A DNA stretch of 64,000 nucleotides. It comes from Loktanella sp. IMCC34160. Its GTDB lineage: Bacteria > Pseudomonadota > Alphaproteobacteria > Rhodobacterales > Rhodobacteraceae. The position numbers were made by a program, and so were the translations under genes. The notes beneath the pieces were generated by a model. It saw nothing but the letters and a program-made list of their open reading frames with translations. It was not told the DNA's origin and ran no database searches. Positions 52,138 through 60,666 of the stretch are shown piece after piece. Numbering within the stretch: position 1 is the first letter of the stretch; each line of letters starts with the position of its first letter. The stretch is from positions 372,001 to 436,000 of the forward strand of contig NZ_SELP01000003.1 in the NCBI RefSeq assembly GCF_004145845.1, in the 5' to 3' direction.

Positions 52138-52152
52138 TTAACAATCGGTTAG
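52138..52152. promoter_or_regulatory. CtrA-like box between fliF and fliL
   Basis: TTAA-CAATCGG-TTAG has the CtrA spacing with one mismatch in the divergent fliF/fliL promoter region, 60 bases before fliL and 61 before fliF. It could control both operons. It is in the opposite orientation to the boxes before motB and flgE. Confidence 0.5.
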
Positions 52153-52197
52153 CCAATCCCGGGGTATGAACGTCCGAACCTCAAAAGGATCAGTCAG

Positions 52198-52689
52198 ATG
52201 TCCGAGGAACCGGAAACAGAGGCGGAAGAGCCGCCGAAGAAGAAATCGAAGAAGGGGCTGCTCGTTGGCCTTGTTCTTGCCCTTCTGGGGGCCGGCGGCG
52301 GCTTTGCAGCGGTCCAGATGGGCCTGATCGGCGGTCCGGCCGAAGAGGAGGCGCATGCCGAAGACCATATCGAGGTCTCGCCGCTGCCCCCGATTGCTTT
52401 TGTGCCGCTTGACCCGCTGATCATCTCGCTCTCGGGGCAGGGTTCCAGCAGGCACCTGAGATTTGCCGCACAGCTGGAGGTGCCGCCCGATTTTGTGGCC
52501 GAGGTTGAGGCGATCAAGCCGCGCATTGTCGATGTGCTGAATGGCTACCTGCGGGCGGTCGAAACCGCCGATCTGGAAGACCCGGGCGCCCTGATCCGTC
52601 TTCGCGCGCAAATGTTGCGCCGGATTCAGGTGGTCGCGGGTGAAGGGCGGGTGCGGGACCTTTTGATCATGGAATTCGTACTGAACTGA
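52198..52689 (+). CDS. fliL: Flagellar basal-body protein FliL
   Basis: FliL is a single-span protein that rings the stator and supports torque. The 163-residue protein has a charged Lys-rich cytoplasmic start, one membrane helix (about 20-40) and a periplasmic FliL domain with FVPLDPLIISLSG, RHLRFAAQLEV and a C-terminal RDLLIMEFVLN. It begins the operon fliL, 52702, 53052, motA and onward. A second, more diverged FliL-like protein is encoded at 62138. Confidence 0.92.
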   Translation: MSEEPETEAEEPPKKKSKKGLLVGLVLALLGAGGGFAAVQMGLIGGPAEEEAHAEDHIEVSPLPPIAFVPLDPLIISLSGQGSSRHLRFAAQLEVPPDFVAEVEAIKPRIVDVLNGYLRAVETADLEDPGALIRLRAQMLRRIQVVAGEGRVRDLLIMEFVLN

Positions 52690-52701
52690 CAGGAGTCCAG
52701 A

Positions 52702-53055
52702 ATGGACATGATATCTGACATTCTTCTCATGGCGGGGGCGCTGGGCGCCGGGCTATATTGCTACGTCCTGTCCCGTCGGCTGCGGAGGTTCACCGACCTG
52801 GAAAAAGGCGTTGGCGGCGCTGTTGCGGTCTTGTCGATGCAGGTGGACGATCTCGCGAATGCGCTGGAGAAGGCACAGGGATCGGCGACGGTCTCGGTCT
52901 CGCGACTGGCCGAGGTCAGCAACCGGGCCGAGTCGGCAGCGCGGCGGCTTGAGCTGCTGGTTGCCTCGCTTCACGACTTGCCCGAACCCGTCGCACCCCA
53001 GCCGGAACCGATCAGCCCCTTCTTCGTGCGCGACTCTGCCGGGGTTCGGCAATGA
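52702..53055 (+). CDS. Small membrane-anchored coiled-coil protein of the flagellar locus
   Basis: This 117-residue protein has one N-terminal membrane helix (about 5-24) and a heptad-rich segment (about 32-92) with a Pro-rich C-terminus. It resembles DUF6468-type proteins of alphaproteobacterial flagellar clusters; I am not sure of that name. AGGAG lies seven bases before the ATG. It lies between fliL and a MotE-like gene and overlaps the latter as ATGA, so it probably belongs to the stator or basal body. No catalytic features. Confidence 0.75.
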   Translation: MDMISDILLMAGALGAGLYCYVLSRRLRRFTDLEKGVGGAVAVLSMQVDDLANALEKAQGSATVSVSRLAEVSNRAESAARRLELLVASLHDLPEPVAPQPEPISPFFVRDSAGVRQ

Positions 53056-53642
53056 CCCGCGCGACCCAGGTGAAACGGCGACCCAAAGGGGTTCTCCTGA
53101 TCCTCGCGGCCTTGCTGGTCGGGTCGGGTGTTTTGCGCATTGGGGACAGCGCCGGTCAGGCGATTGCCGGCGGCAGCCAGCAGTCCGAACGGTCGGAACC
53201 GGTGGCGGAAGGCCCGTCGGAATGCCTGACTGAGCGGGACGCCTCGGCGCTTCTTGAGGCGTTCCGAGACAGAGAAGCCCAGGTTGCCGAGAGGGAGAAC
53301 CGAGTCGAAGACCGGCTTCAGGCATTACGCGTCGCAGAGGCGCAGATCGAGCAGCGCCTTCAGGAACTCCGTGCCGCCGAAGAAGCGCTTGCCGCGACGC
53401 TAAGCCTTGCCGACACTGCGGCGGAAACGGACCTCGAACAGCTGACGCAGGTCTATCAGAACATGAAACCGCGCGATGCCGCCGCATTGTTCGAGGAAAT
53501 GAGTCCGGATTTCGCGGCCGGGTTCCTTGGCCGCATGCGGCCGGACGCCGCCGCGGCGGTCATGGCGGGGCTGGAACCGGGGACCGCCTATTCGATCAGC
53601 GTCGTCCTTGCGGGTCGCAACGCGAACGTGCCCAGCGACTAA
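53052..53642 (+). CDS. MotE-like protein with MgtE-type N-terminal fold
   Basis: This 196-residue protein has an N-terminal membrane or signal-like helix (about 13-30), a long coiled coil (about 70-110, REAQVAERENRVEDRLQALRVAEAQIEQRLQEL) and a C-terminal MgtE-N-like domain with VYQNMKPRDAAALFEEMSPDFAAGFLGRMRPDAAAAVMAGL. That layout is shared with Sinorhizobium MotE, the periplasmic chaperone of the motility protein MotC, and with FliG-like folds. A 97-bp gap with a perfect hairpin separates it from motA. The motor role is inferred from layout and neighbours. Confidence 0.82.
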   Translation: MTRATQVKRRPKGVLLILAALLVGSGVLRIGDSAGQAIAGGSQQSERSEPVAEGPSECLTERDASALLEAFRDREAQVAERENRVEDRLQALRVAEAQIEQRLQELRAAEEALAATLSLADTAAETDLEQLTQVYQNMKPRDAAALFEEMSPDFAAGFLGRMRPDAAAAVMAGLEPGTAYSISVVLAGRNANVPSD

Positions 53643-53692
53643 CAAAAAACGGGCAACGATCAGAAAGCCTTAACCTCAATCGTGCCAGTGTC

Positions 53693-53716
53693 GGACCGGG
53701 CCGCTCGGCCCGGTCC
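53693..53716 (+). other. Perfect 10-bp hairpin just upstream of the motA ribosome binding site
   Basis: GGACCGGGCC and GGCCCGGTCC form a 10-bp stem with a 4-base loop, 10 bases before AGGAG of motA. AATTGTG follows, not a T run. It may stabilise the motA message, act as an attenuator, or slow readthrough. Confidence 0.6.
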
Positions 53717-53739
53717 AATTGTGTTCAGGAGCAGTTCGA

Positions 53740-54609
53740 ATGGTAGGGATCATCGGTATCGTCATCATCTTTGTGATGGTGTTCGGCGGCTACATGCTTG
53801 CCGGGGGCAAGCTGGGTATCATCCTGAAATCCCTGCCGTTCGAGATGATCATGATCGGTGGTGCGGCTGTTGGGGCCTTTGTGATTTCCAATGACGGCTC
53901 TGCGATCAAACACACGCTCAAGGACGTCGGAAAGGTCTTCAAGGGGCCGAAATGGAAGCACGAGGATTACAAGGATCTTCTATGCCTGCTGTTCGAGCTG
54001 ATCCGCGTGGCCCGGTCCAACCCGGTTGCGCTGGAAGAGCATATCGAAAACCCTGCCGAGTCCGCGATTTTCGGGAAGTATTCGAAGATTCAGGGGGATG
54101 GCGAGGCGGTCGCGCTGATTTGCGATACGCTCCGGTCGGCCTCGATGAATTACGACGACCCGCACCAGGTCGAAGAGGTCCTCGACAAGCGGATGGAATC
54201 GGCGGCGAAACATTCGATGCATTCCACTCATGCCCTGCAATCCATCGCGGATGGTCTTCCGGCGCTTGGAATCGTCGCGGCGGTTCTGGGGGTGATCAAG
54301 ACGATGGGGTCGATCGACCAGCCGCCGGAAATCCTTGGCAAGATGATCGGGGGCGCGCTTGTCGGTACATTCCTGGGCGTGTTCCTTGCCTATGGATTGG
54401 TCGGCCCCTTCGCGGCCAAGTTGACCACGGTGCTGGAAGAGGACACGCATTTCTATCACCTCATTCGTGAAGTGCTGGTGGCCAATCTTCACAACCATCC
54501 ACCCAATATCTGCATCGAGGTCGGGCGCCAGAACACACCCGGGCATTGCCGCCCCTCGTTCAATGACCTTGAAGAGGCGTTGAAGTCTCTCAAGCAGGAG
54601 GCGGCATGA
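53740..54609 (+). CDS. motA: Flagellar motor stator protein MotA
   Basis: MotA forms the rotor-facing part of the proton-driven stator with MotB. The 289-residue protein has four membrane helices (near 2-22, 31-50, 165-185 and 200-220), the conserved ADGLPALGIVAAVLGVIKTMGS and the large cytoplasmic loop between helices 2 and 3 that contacts FliG. The ATG at 53740 has AGGAG eight bases upstream. Its stop overlaps the start of the 790-residue gene (ATGA), which ties that unknown protein to motor assembly. Confidence 0.95.
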   Translation: MVGIIGIVIIFVMVFGGYMLAGGKLGIILKSLPFEMIMIGGAAVGAFVISNDGSAIKHTLKDVGKVFKGPKWKHEDYKDLLCLLFELIRVARSNPVALEEHIENPAESAIFGKYSKIQGDGEAVALICDTLRSASMNYDDPHQVEEVLDKRMESAAKHSMHSTHALQSIADGLPALGIVAAVLGVIKTMGSIDQPPEILGKMIGGALVGTFLGVFLAYGLVGPFAAKLTTVLEEDTHFYHLIREVLVANLHNHPPNICIEVGRQNTPGHCRPSFNDLEEALKSLKQEAA

Positions 54610-56978
54610 GACGGCTCTGGCCCTCTATTGCCTTTTTGGTTTGGGCCGCCCCTGTCTGGGCGCTCGATGTTCCTGTGCGTAGTGGCGAACATGGCGCGTT
54701 TACGCGGCTTGCGATGCCCCTGCCCGCGGATGTGACGTGGACTGTCGGCAGGACAGACACGGGATATGGCGTCCGACTGGATGATGCGGACACCGAATTC
54801 GACCTGGCTTCCGTCTTCGCCCGGATCGGCCGCAACCGGATCGCGGGCCTGCGGTCAGCGGAGGATGGGACCCTTCGGATCGATCTGGGTTGCGACTGCC
54901 ATCTTATCGCATACCGATTCCGCGACCAGTGGCTCGTCCTGGATGTCCGAGACGGGCCGGCCGCACCTGATTCCCCGTTTGAAGATCCCTTCGTGGAAAC
55001 CGAAGTCGCGTCGAACGAAACCGTTCCGACCCGACCGGCGCCGGCGATGCGTCTGCCCTTGATCTTCGACCACCCTGCCGTCGGGCAGGGGTCGGAGATG
55101 CGGACAGCCTCGGCGGTTCCCAGCCCGAGTGCGCAACCGCAGTCGGATTTGCCACCGGAGGACCACCGCGCTGATCCATCGGCCAAACCGCATGTTCCGG
55201 ATCCATTCGATGTCGCGCCGGGGCTGGATGTGGCTTCGGAGGAATCAGAGGCGGCTCTCGCCGAGACGATCGCACGGGCCGTCTCACAGGGTTTGTTGTC
55301 GCCTTCGGACGGGCAACCGCATTCATCTACTGCGCCGGAACAACCGGAACCGCACCGTGAAGATATCGCACCAGCGGAAACAGTTGCCGCGCCTCCAATC
55401 GTATCGGATCAGACCGACGGAATGCCCGACGAACAGGCCGCCCACCTCTGGCCCGGCATCACCGCAGAGACGAGTATCGACCGGGAAAGACCCGCGGCTC
55501 AGGGTGCGCCGGGAACCCTTGAAGACACCGGCGCCTGCTTGCCAGAGTCCTATTTCGCGGTCGGGGATTGGGGGGATGACCGGGACTTTCCGACGCAGAT
55601 TGCCGAACGCCGTGCCGCGCTGACGGCAGAGTTCGACCTCGTGCCCGAAGGCGCTCCGCTCGCCCTGGCCCGGACCTACATCTTCTTCGGCTTCGGGCGC
55701 GAGGCAAAACGCGCGCTCCAGATGGATGGTGTCGGGTCACAGGAAAGGAGCGTGCTTCTTGCACTCGCCGCCCTTGTGGATGGGGAACAGGCACCCTTTC
55801 CAATCCTTGATTCACAGCTTGAATGCGCTGGCCCCGGCGTATTGTGGGCGCTTTTGTCGGTGGACGGGCGAACAAAGGGCAGCCCGATTGACACCAATTC
55901 CATCCGCCGCGCGTTTCGCGATCTGCCCGTGGCGTTGCAGGGTCATATTGGAAACCGGTTGTCCGAGGCGCTTGTCGCGGCCGGAGAGACAGAGGTGGCC
56001 CGGCTAATTCTCGAACGATCGGAACCAGCCGTGACAGGGGCCACACCCGAAGCGGAAATGGCCCGCGCCGAGATCGCAGTTGCCGATCAGGATCACGCTG
56101 GCGCCCGGACCGCCCTCGATGAGGCGGTTCAGTCCGACATCCGAATGCCACCCGAAGCGATCCTGCGCCTGTTCGAGCTGTCCCATGCCGACCGCGCGCC
56201 GGTGGAGGAGTCTGTCTTCCTGCTGTCAGAGGCCTACAGATTTGAAAACCGCGGCACACGTCTGGCGGTGGATCTGGCAGTCGCGGAAATGCGCGCGCGT
56301 CTTGATCTGGGGCAGTTCGACGTCGCGGCCGGGCTTCTTGATACCGTGGCCCATGACATCCCCACTGCCGAATTGCGCGACCTGACGAGCGAAGCCGCAT
56401 TGGCGCTGGCAAGGGACGCGTCTGATCTGGATTTTCTGCGGCTGAGCCTGTCCCGGCTGTCCGCCGGTCTGTTGCCCGACGCAGAACATGCGCTTGCGCG
56501 GCGGCTTCTGGACCTCGGGTTTCCGGATCGGGCGCGTAGCCTGATCTTGTCCGGTACAGACAGGGAATTCGCGGAAGAGCGCAGATATCTGCGCGCCGAA
56601 TCCGCAATTGCGCTTGGCCGACCCGAAGACGCGATAGAGGAGCTTTCCGGCATGTCAGGGGAGACCGCCGCGCGGCTCCGGACACATGCCTTGGCGGCTT
56701 TGGGGGATTACGGGGCGGCCCTATCCGCCGGAGCCGCTCTGCCAAAGTCCGAAGATCTGACAGAGACAGCATGGCGCGCGGGCGCTTGGGCACAATTGGA
56801 AGGCAGCGACGAAGCGGTCCTGCGGGATGCGGCCGGCGCAATGGCTAATCGGCCAGACGCGGACACAGCCGTTCTGCCGTCCCTTTCTGCCGGCCGCGAC
56901 GCGTTGACCGCCTCGGAGGGATCGCGCGAAATAATCGACCGCCTCCTTCAGCGGTTCCCGACAGAGCCCAATCCCTGA
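54606..56978 (+). CDS. Large periplasmic protein of the flagellar motor locus (AMIN-like start, TPR-like body)
   Basis: This 790-residue protein has a signal peptide (MRRLWPSIAFLVWAAPVWA), an AMIN-like domain (about 21-120: SGEHGAFTRLAMPLP, DGTLRIDLGCDCHLIAYRF, WLVLDV), a disordered Pro/Glu-rich linker (about 120-310) and a long helical, TPR-like C-terminal region (about 320-790) made of A/L-rich repeats. AMIN domains bind peptidoglycan. It is translationally coupled to motA and followed by a lytic transglycosylase gene, so it probably works in the periplasm around the stator. It could be a functional counterpart of Sinorhizobium MotC, though I see no convincing sequence match. No enzyme motif found. 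Confidence 0.82.
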   Translation: MRRLWPSIAFLVWAAPVWALDVPVRSGEHGAFTRLAMPLPADVTWTVGRTDTGYGVRLDDADTEFDLASVFARIGRNRIAGLRSAEDGTLRIDLGCDCHLIAYRFRDQWLVLDVRDGPAAPDSPFEDPFVETEVASNETVPTRPAPAMRLPLIFDHPAVGQGSEMRTASAVPSPSAQPQSDLPPEDHRADPSAKPHVPDPFDVAPGLDVASEESEAALAETIARAVSQGLLSPSDGQPHSSTAPEQPEPHREDIAPAETVAAPPIVSDQTDGMPDEQAAHLWPGITAETSIDRERPAAQGAPGTLEDTGACLPESYFAVGDWGDDRDFPTQIAERRAALTAEFDLVPEGAPLALARTYIFFGFGREAKRALQMDGVGSQERSVLLALAALVDGEQAPFPILDSQLECAGPGVLWALLSVDGRTKGSPIDTNSIRRAFRDLPVALQGHIGNRLSEALVAAGETEVARLILERSEPAVTGATPEAEMARAEIAVADQDHAGARTALDEAVQSDIRMPPEAILRLFELSHADRAPVEESVFLLSEAYRFENRGTRLAVDLAVAEMRARLDLGQFDVAAGLLDTVAHDIPTAELRDLTSEAALALARDASDLDFLRLSLSRLSAGLLPDAEHALARRLLDLGFPDRARSLILSGTDREFAEERRYLRAESAIALGRPEDAIEELSGMSGETAARLRTHALAALGDYGAALSAGAALPKSEDLTETAWRAGAWAQLEGSDEAVLRDAAGAMANRPDADTAVLPSLSAGRDALTASEGSREIIDRLLQRFPTEPNP

Positions 56979-57061
56979 TCGGGGGTCTGCCCGTCGACGA
57001 TTACCATTTGTAAAGCATCCGCCGATAGCCTGCCGAGGTCAGCAGCAGAAAGCGCCCGGAC

Positions 57062-57805
57062 ATGACATCGCAGCGGAGAACCCCGTCAAGGATTCGGCCA
57101 GACAATCGGCCCGGGCCGGTGGCCCGGTGGATTCTGGTTGTTGCGGTCTCCCTTCTGTCCAATCTTCCGGGCCTGTCTGGCGGCCCCGCAATCGCCCAGT
57201 CCGAACTTTGCCATTCGGCGGCGGCCCGGGCGTCGGCGGAAACCGGTGTTCCCCTGCAAGTCTTGATTGCCATCAGCATGACAGAGACGGGGCGACGGCG
57301 CGGAGGACGGACAGAGATCTGGCCATGGACCGTGAACATGGAAGGCGCGGGCAGGTGGTTCGATGATGCATCCGGCGCGTTGGACTTCGCCAAGGCAGGG
57401 CTTGCTCAAGGTCGAACGAGTTTCGACGTGGGCTGTTTTCAGATCAACTATCGTTGGCACGGGATGCATTTCGCATCGCTTGAAGACATGTTCGACCCGG
57501 ACTTAAATGCCCTATACGCCGCGCGGTTCCTGAACCGCCTTCAATCTGAAGGGCGCAGTTGGTCTGAAGCGGCGGGCGCGTATCATTCCAGGACGCCGGA
57601 ATATGCCGCGCGCTACCGGGAAACCTTCGATGCGCATTTCTCAGCCTTGGAGACCGGTGGCCCTGTCCTCGCATCTGCGCAAGAGGCCATTGAACAGCAA
57701 AATCCCGCGCTGACCGCTCTGCGTGTGAATACCTATCCGCTTCTTCAGCGGACCGAGGGAACCTTGAGTCTTGGCTCGCTCGTGCCACTGGATCCGAGGG
57801 GCTAG
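57062..57805 (+). CDS. Flagellar-locus lytic transglycosylase (SLT family)
   Basis: This 247-residue exported enzyme should cut peptidoglycan to let the rod pass, as SltF does in Rhodobacter. After a basic N-terminus and signal helix (about 21-46) the SLT domain has the catalytic glutamate Glu75 in ISMTETGRR, then SFDVGCFQINYRWHG and AGAYHSRTPEYAARY, which are the second and third motifs of the family. It lies 83 bp after the 790-residue gene and 3 bp before flhA. The location supports a flagellar role over general wall turnover. Confidence 0.88.
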   Translation: MTSQRRTPSRIRPDNRPGPVARWILVVAVSLLSNLPGLSGGPAIAQSELCHSAAARASAETGVPLQVLIAISMTETGRRRGGRTEIWPWTVNMEGAGRWFDDASGALDFAKAGLAQGRTSFDVGCFQINYRWHGMHFASLEDMFDPDLNALYAARFLNRLQSEGRSWSEAAGAYHSRTPEYAARYRETFDAHFSALETGGPVLASAQEAIEQQNPALTALRVNTYPLLQRTEGTLSLGSLVPLDPRG

Positions 57806-57808
57806 GTG

Positions 57809-59890
57809 ATGTCGATCCGATCAATCTTCCAACCGACCGTCCTGCTTGCCCTCGCGCTGATGTCGATCATCGTGATGATGATCCTGCCGATGCCACCGAT
57901 CATCCTCGATATCGGTCTGGCAACTTCCTTTGCCCTAGCGATCCTGATTTTCACGATTACGCTCTTCATCGAACGCCCGCTCGATTTCTCGGCATTCCCG
58001 ACGGTGCTCCTCGCTTCGCTGATGCTGCGGCTGTCGTTGAATGTGTCATCGACAAAGCTGATCATTGGTGAAGGCCATACCGGAACCGCGGCAGCGGGCG
58101 ACGTGATTCAGGGGTTCGCCAATTTCATCATGGGTGGCTCCGTGATGCTGGGCCTTGTTATCTTCGGCGTGCTCTTGATCGTGAACTTCGTCGTCATCAA
58201 CAAGGGCGCGACCCGGATGGCAGAGGTTGGCGCGCGATTTGCCCTCGACGGGATGCCGGGCAAGCAACTCGCGATTGACAGTGACATGAGCGCCGGTGCC
58301 ATCGACCACACCGAGGCGAAGCGGCGCAGAGAACTGGAGCAGGCGGAGACAACCTTTTTCGGATCGCTCGACGGTGCGTCGAAATTCGTCAAGGGCGACG
58401 CGGTGGCCGGTCTGTTGATTACGGCGCTCAATCTGATCATGGGTTTGATCATGGGGGTCGTCTTGCACGATATGCCCATCGGACAGGCCTTTGAAACCTA
58501 TGCCATCCTGACCGTCGGTGATGGGCTTGTCAGCCAGATTCCGGCAGTGATCATCTCGATTGCATCCGCCCTCCTGCTGGCGCGCGGGGGGGCGACCGGC
58601 GCGACGGACCTCGCGCTTGTCAGTCAGTTGGGGCGGCACCCGGCCGCGCTCGGAACGGTGGCGCTCTTGATGGTGTTGTTCGCCCTTGTGCCGGGCCTGC
58701 CGTTCGTTCCTTTCATCCTGGGCGGCGGCACGCTTGGCGGTTGCGCCTTTATCGTCGCCCGGCGGCAGGCGGAGCGGGCAAGAACGGCAGACGCACAGAT
58801 CAAACAAAAGGACGAGGAAACCAAACCGACATCCCTCGGGGATGTGCTCGACCTCGACGATATTCATGTCGAATTTGCGCCGGACCTCGTCGACATGGTT
58901 CTGGATCCGGGAACCGGCCTCGATGCGCGGATCGCGAATATGCGAAAGCATGTGGCGACAACCTTTGGACTGCTCCTGCCGGAAATCCGCCTCACGGACA
59001 ATCCGGCTCTCGTGGCCGGTCAGTACAGGGTCCGTATCCAAGGCGTTGAGCAGGTGCGGGATACCCTCCGGCCCGGGCGACTTCTTGCGCTGCTTTCCGG
59101 GCAAGAGCCGGACCTTTTGCCGGGGGAGGACGTGAAGGAACCTGTCTACGGGGCGCCCGCCCGCTGGATCAAACCGTCCGAGGCGGAAACGGCGGAGATT
59201 ATGGGCCTGACAACCGTGCAGCCGACCGAGGTGCTTGCGACCCATCTGCTTGAAGTGATCAAACGGAACTTCCCACGGTTGCTCTCGCTCCGGGCCCTGC
59301 GCCGATTGCTGGACGAATTGACCAACCTGTCTGATCGCGACAGGGCAGAGGCGAACCGTCGGATGCTGGATGAACTCATCCCGGAAAAGGTCCAGATCGA
59401 CCTTCTTCTTTCGGTTCTCCGACTGTTGTTGGAAGAGCGGGTGTCGATCCGGAATCTACCCCTGATCCTCGAAGCGATTGCCGAGGCGCGACCGTTGTAT
59501 CAAACGTCCGAAGGGGTGGCCGAACATGTCCGGCAGAAACTTGGCTTTCAACTAATCGCCGATCTGCGACGCGATGACGGTACCCTCCCGCTGGTCCAAC
59601 TTGCGCCGGAGTGGGAAGATACCTTCAGCACCTACCAGATCAATTCCGACCGGGGCGCTGGCGATGTCGCCCTGCCGCCGGAAGAGTTCAACAAACTGTC
59701 CAACGCCATTGCAGAGAAACTGAACGCGGCGGCAGACAAGGGAACCTACGCCGCCCTCGTTACCACTATGCGTCGTCGCAGGTTCATTCGCACGGTCATG
59801 GCGGCGCGGGGTCTGTCCAACCCGGTGCTGAGTTTCGAAGAAATCGGGCTGGATGCCAAACCCGCGCTCGTCGGAATGGTCGCCGCGTGA
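57809..59890 (+). CDS. flhA: Flagellar export gate protein FlhA
   Basis: FlhA forms the nonameric export gate that converts proton flow to export and docks substrates. The 693-residue protein has eight N-terminal helices, the conserved FHIPEP-type loop region LIVNFVVINKGATRMAEVGARFALDGMPGKQLAIDSDM and a large cytoplasmic domain ending GLDAKPALVGMVAA. The ATG at 57809 has GAGGGG eight bases upstream; an adjacent GTG is the alternative. It ends one base into fliR, so both are translated together. Confidence 0.95.
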   Translation: MSIRSIFQPTVLLALALMSIIVMMILPMPPIILDIGLATSFALAILIFTITLFIERPLDFSAFPTVLLASLMLRLSLNVSSTKLIIGEGHTGTAAAGDVIQGFANFIMGGSVMLGLVIFGVLLIVNFVVINKGATRMAEVGARFALDGMPGKQLAIDSDMSAGAIDHTEAKRRRELEQAETTFFGSLDGASKFVKGDAVAGLLITALNLIMGLIMGVVLHDMPIGQAFETYAILTVGDGLVSQIPAVIISIASALLLARGGATGATDLALVSQLGRHPAALGTVALLMVLFALVPGLPFVPFILGGGTLGGCAFIVARRQAERARTADAQIKQKDEETKPTSLGDVLDLDDIHVEFAPDLVDMVLDPGTGLDARIANMRKHVATTFGLLLPEIRLTDNPALVAGQYRVRIQGVEQVRDTLRPGRLLALLSGQEPDLLPGEDVKEPVYGAPARWIKPSEAETAEIMGLTTVQPTEVLATHLLEVIKRNFPRLLSLRALRRLLDELTNLSDRDRAEANRRMLDELIPEKVQIDLLLSVLRLLLEERVSIRNLPLILEAIAEARPLYQTSEGVAEHVRQKLGFQLIADLRRDDGTLPLVQLAPEWEDTFSTYQINSDRGAGDVALPPEEFNKLSNAIAEKLNAAADKGTYAALVTTMRRRRFIRTVMAARGLSNPVLSFEEIGLDAKPALVGMVAA

Positions 59891-60666
59891 TGGAGGAACT
59901 GGCGGCGCTGCTTCCCTATGGTCAGGCCATCCTGAGCGGATGGTTTCTCGTTTTCATTCGGATCGGTGCGATGATGGCGCTGCTGCCTGCATTCGGAGAG
60001 CAATCGGTTCCGGTGCGGGTCAAGTTGGGGCTGGCCCTCGCCTTCTCGCTGGTGGTTGCTCCTGCGGTTCTATCCAGCGCGCCCGCGCCCATTGGGTTTC
60101 TTCAGATGATCGGGTCCGGCGGTGCAGAGACCGTTGCGGGGTTGTTTCTGGGCATTGTCCTCCGGCTCATGATCGTCGCCTTGCAGATCGCCGGCACCAT
60201 CGCTGCGCAATCCACGTCCCTTTCGCAGCTGTTCGGGGGAAGTGCTGGCACCGATCCGCAACCGGCGATGGGACATTTGCTTGTCATCGGCGGCCTTGCC
60301 CTTGCTGCAATCTTGGGGCTGCACGTGAAGGTCGCGGCCTTCATGATCGGGTCCTACCAGTTGATTCCGATCGGTCAGGTAATTTCACCGCAGGTCGTCG
60401 CCGAAGCCGGTCTTGCGCGGATAACGTCGTGCTTTGCGCTCGGGTTCACGCTCGCGGCGCCGTTTGTGATCGCCTCGCTGATCTACAACGTCACCCTGGG
60501 CGTCATCAATCGCGCGATGCCACAACTGATGGTCGCCTTTGTTGGGGCCCCCGCCATAACCGCGGGGGGGCTGCTTCTCCTGACGATCTCGGCCCCGATC
60601 ATCCTGTCGATTTGGTCGGGCGCGTTTGACGCGGTCTTGGCGGACCCGTTCGGAGGTGGAGGATGA
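59890..60666 (+). CDS. fliR: Flagellar export gate protein FliR
   Basis: FliR completes the FliP5-Q4-R1 export channel. The 258-residue membrane protein has six helices, with FLVFIRIGAMMALLPAFGEQSVPVRVKLGLALAF at the N-terminal half and LPQLMVAFVGAPAITAGGLLLLTIS-type residues at the C-terminus (MPQLMVAF). The ATG at 59890 shares its A with the flhA stop, and the gene overlaps flhB by four bases. The frame stays open upstream within flhA; that extension is not real. fliQ is missing nearby. Confidence 0.93.
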   Translation: MEELAALLPYGQAILSGWFLVFIRIGAMMALLPAFGEQSVPVRVKLGLALAFSLVVAPAVLSSAPAPIGFLQMIGSGGAETVAGLFLGIVLRLMIVALQIAGTIAAQSTSLSQLFGGSAGTDPQPAMGHLLVIGGLALAAILGLHVKVAAFMIGSYQLIPIGQVISPQVVAEAGLARITSCFALGFTLAAPFVIASLIYNVTLGVINRAMPQLMVAFVGAPAITAGGLLLLTISAPIILSIWSGAFDAVLADPFGGGG

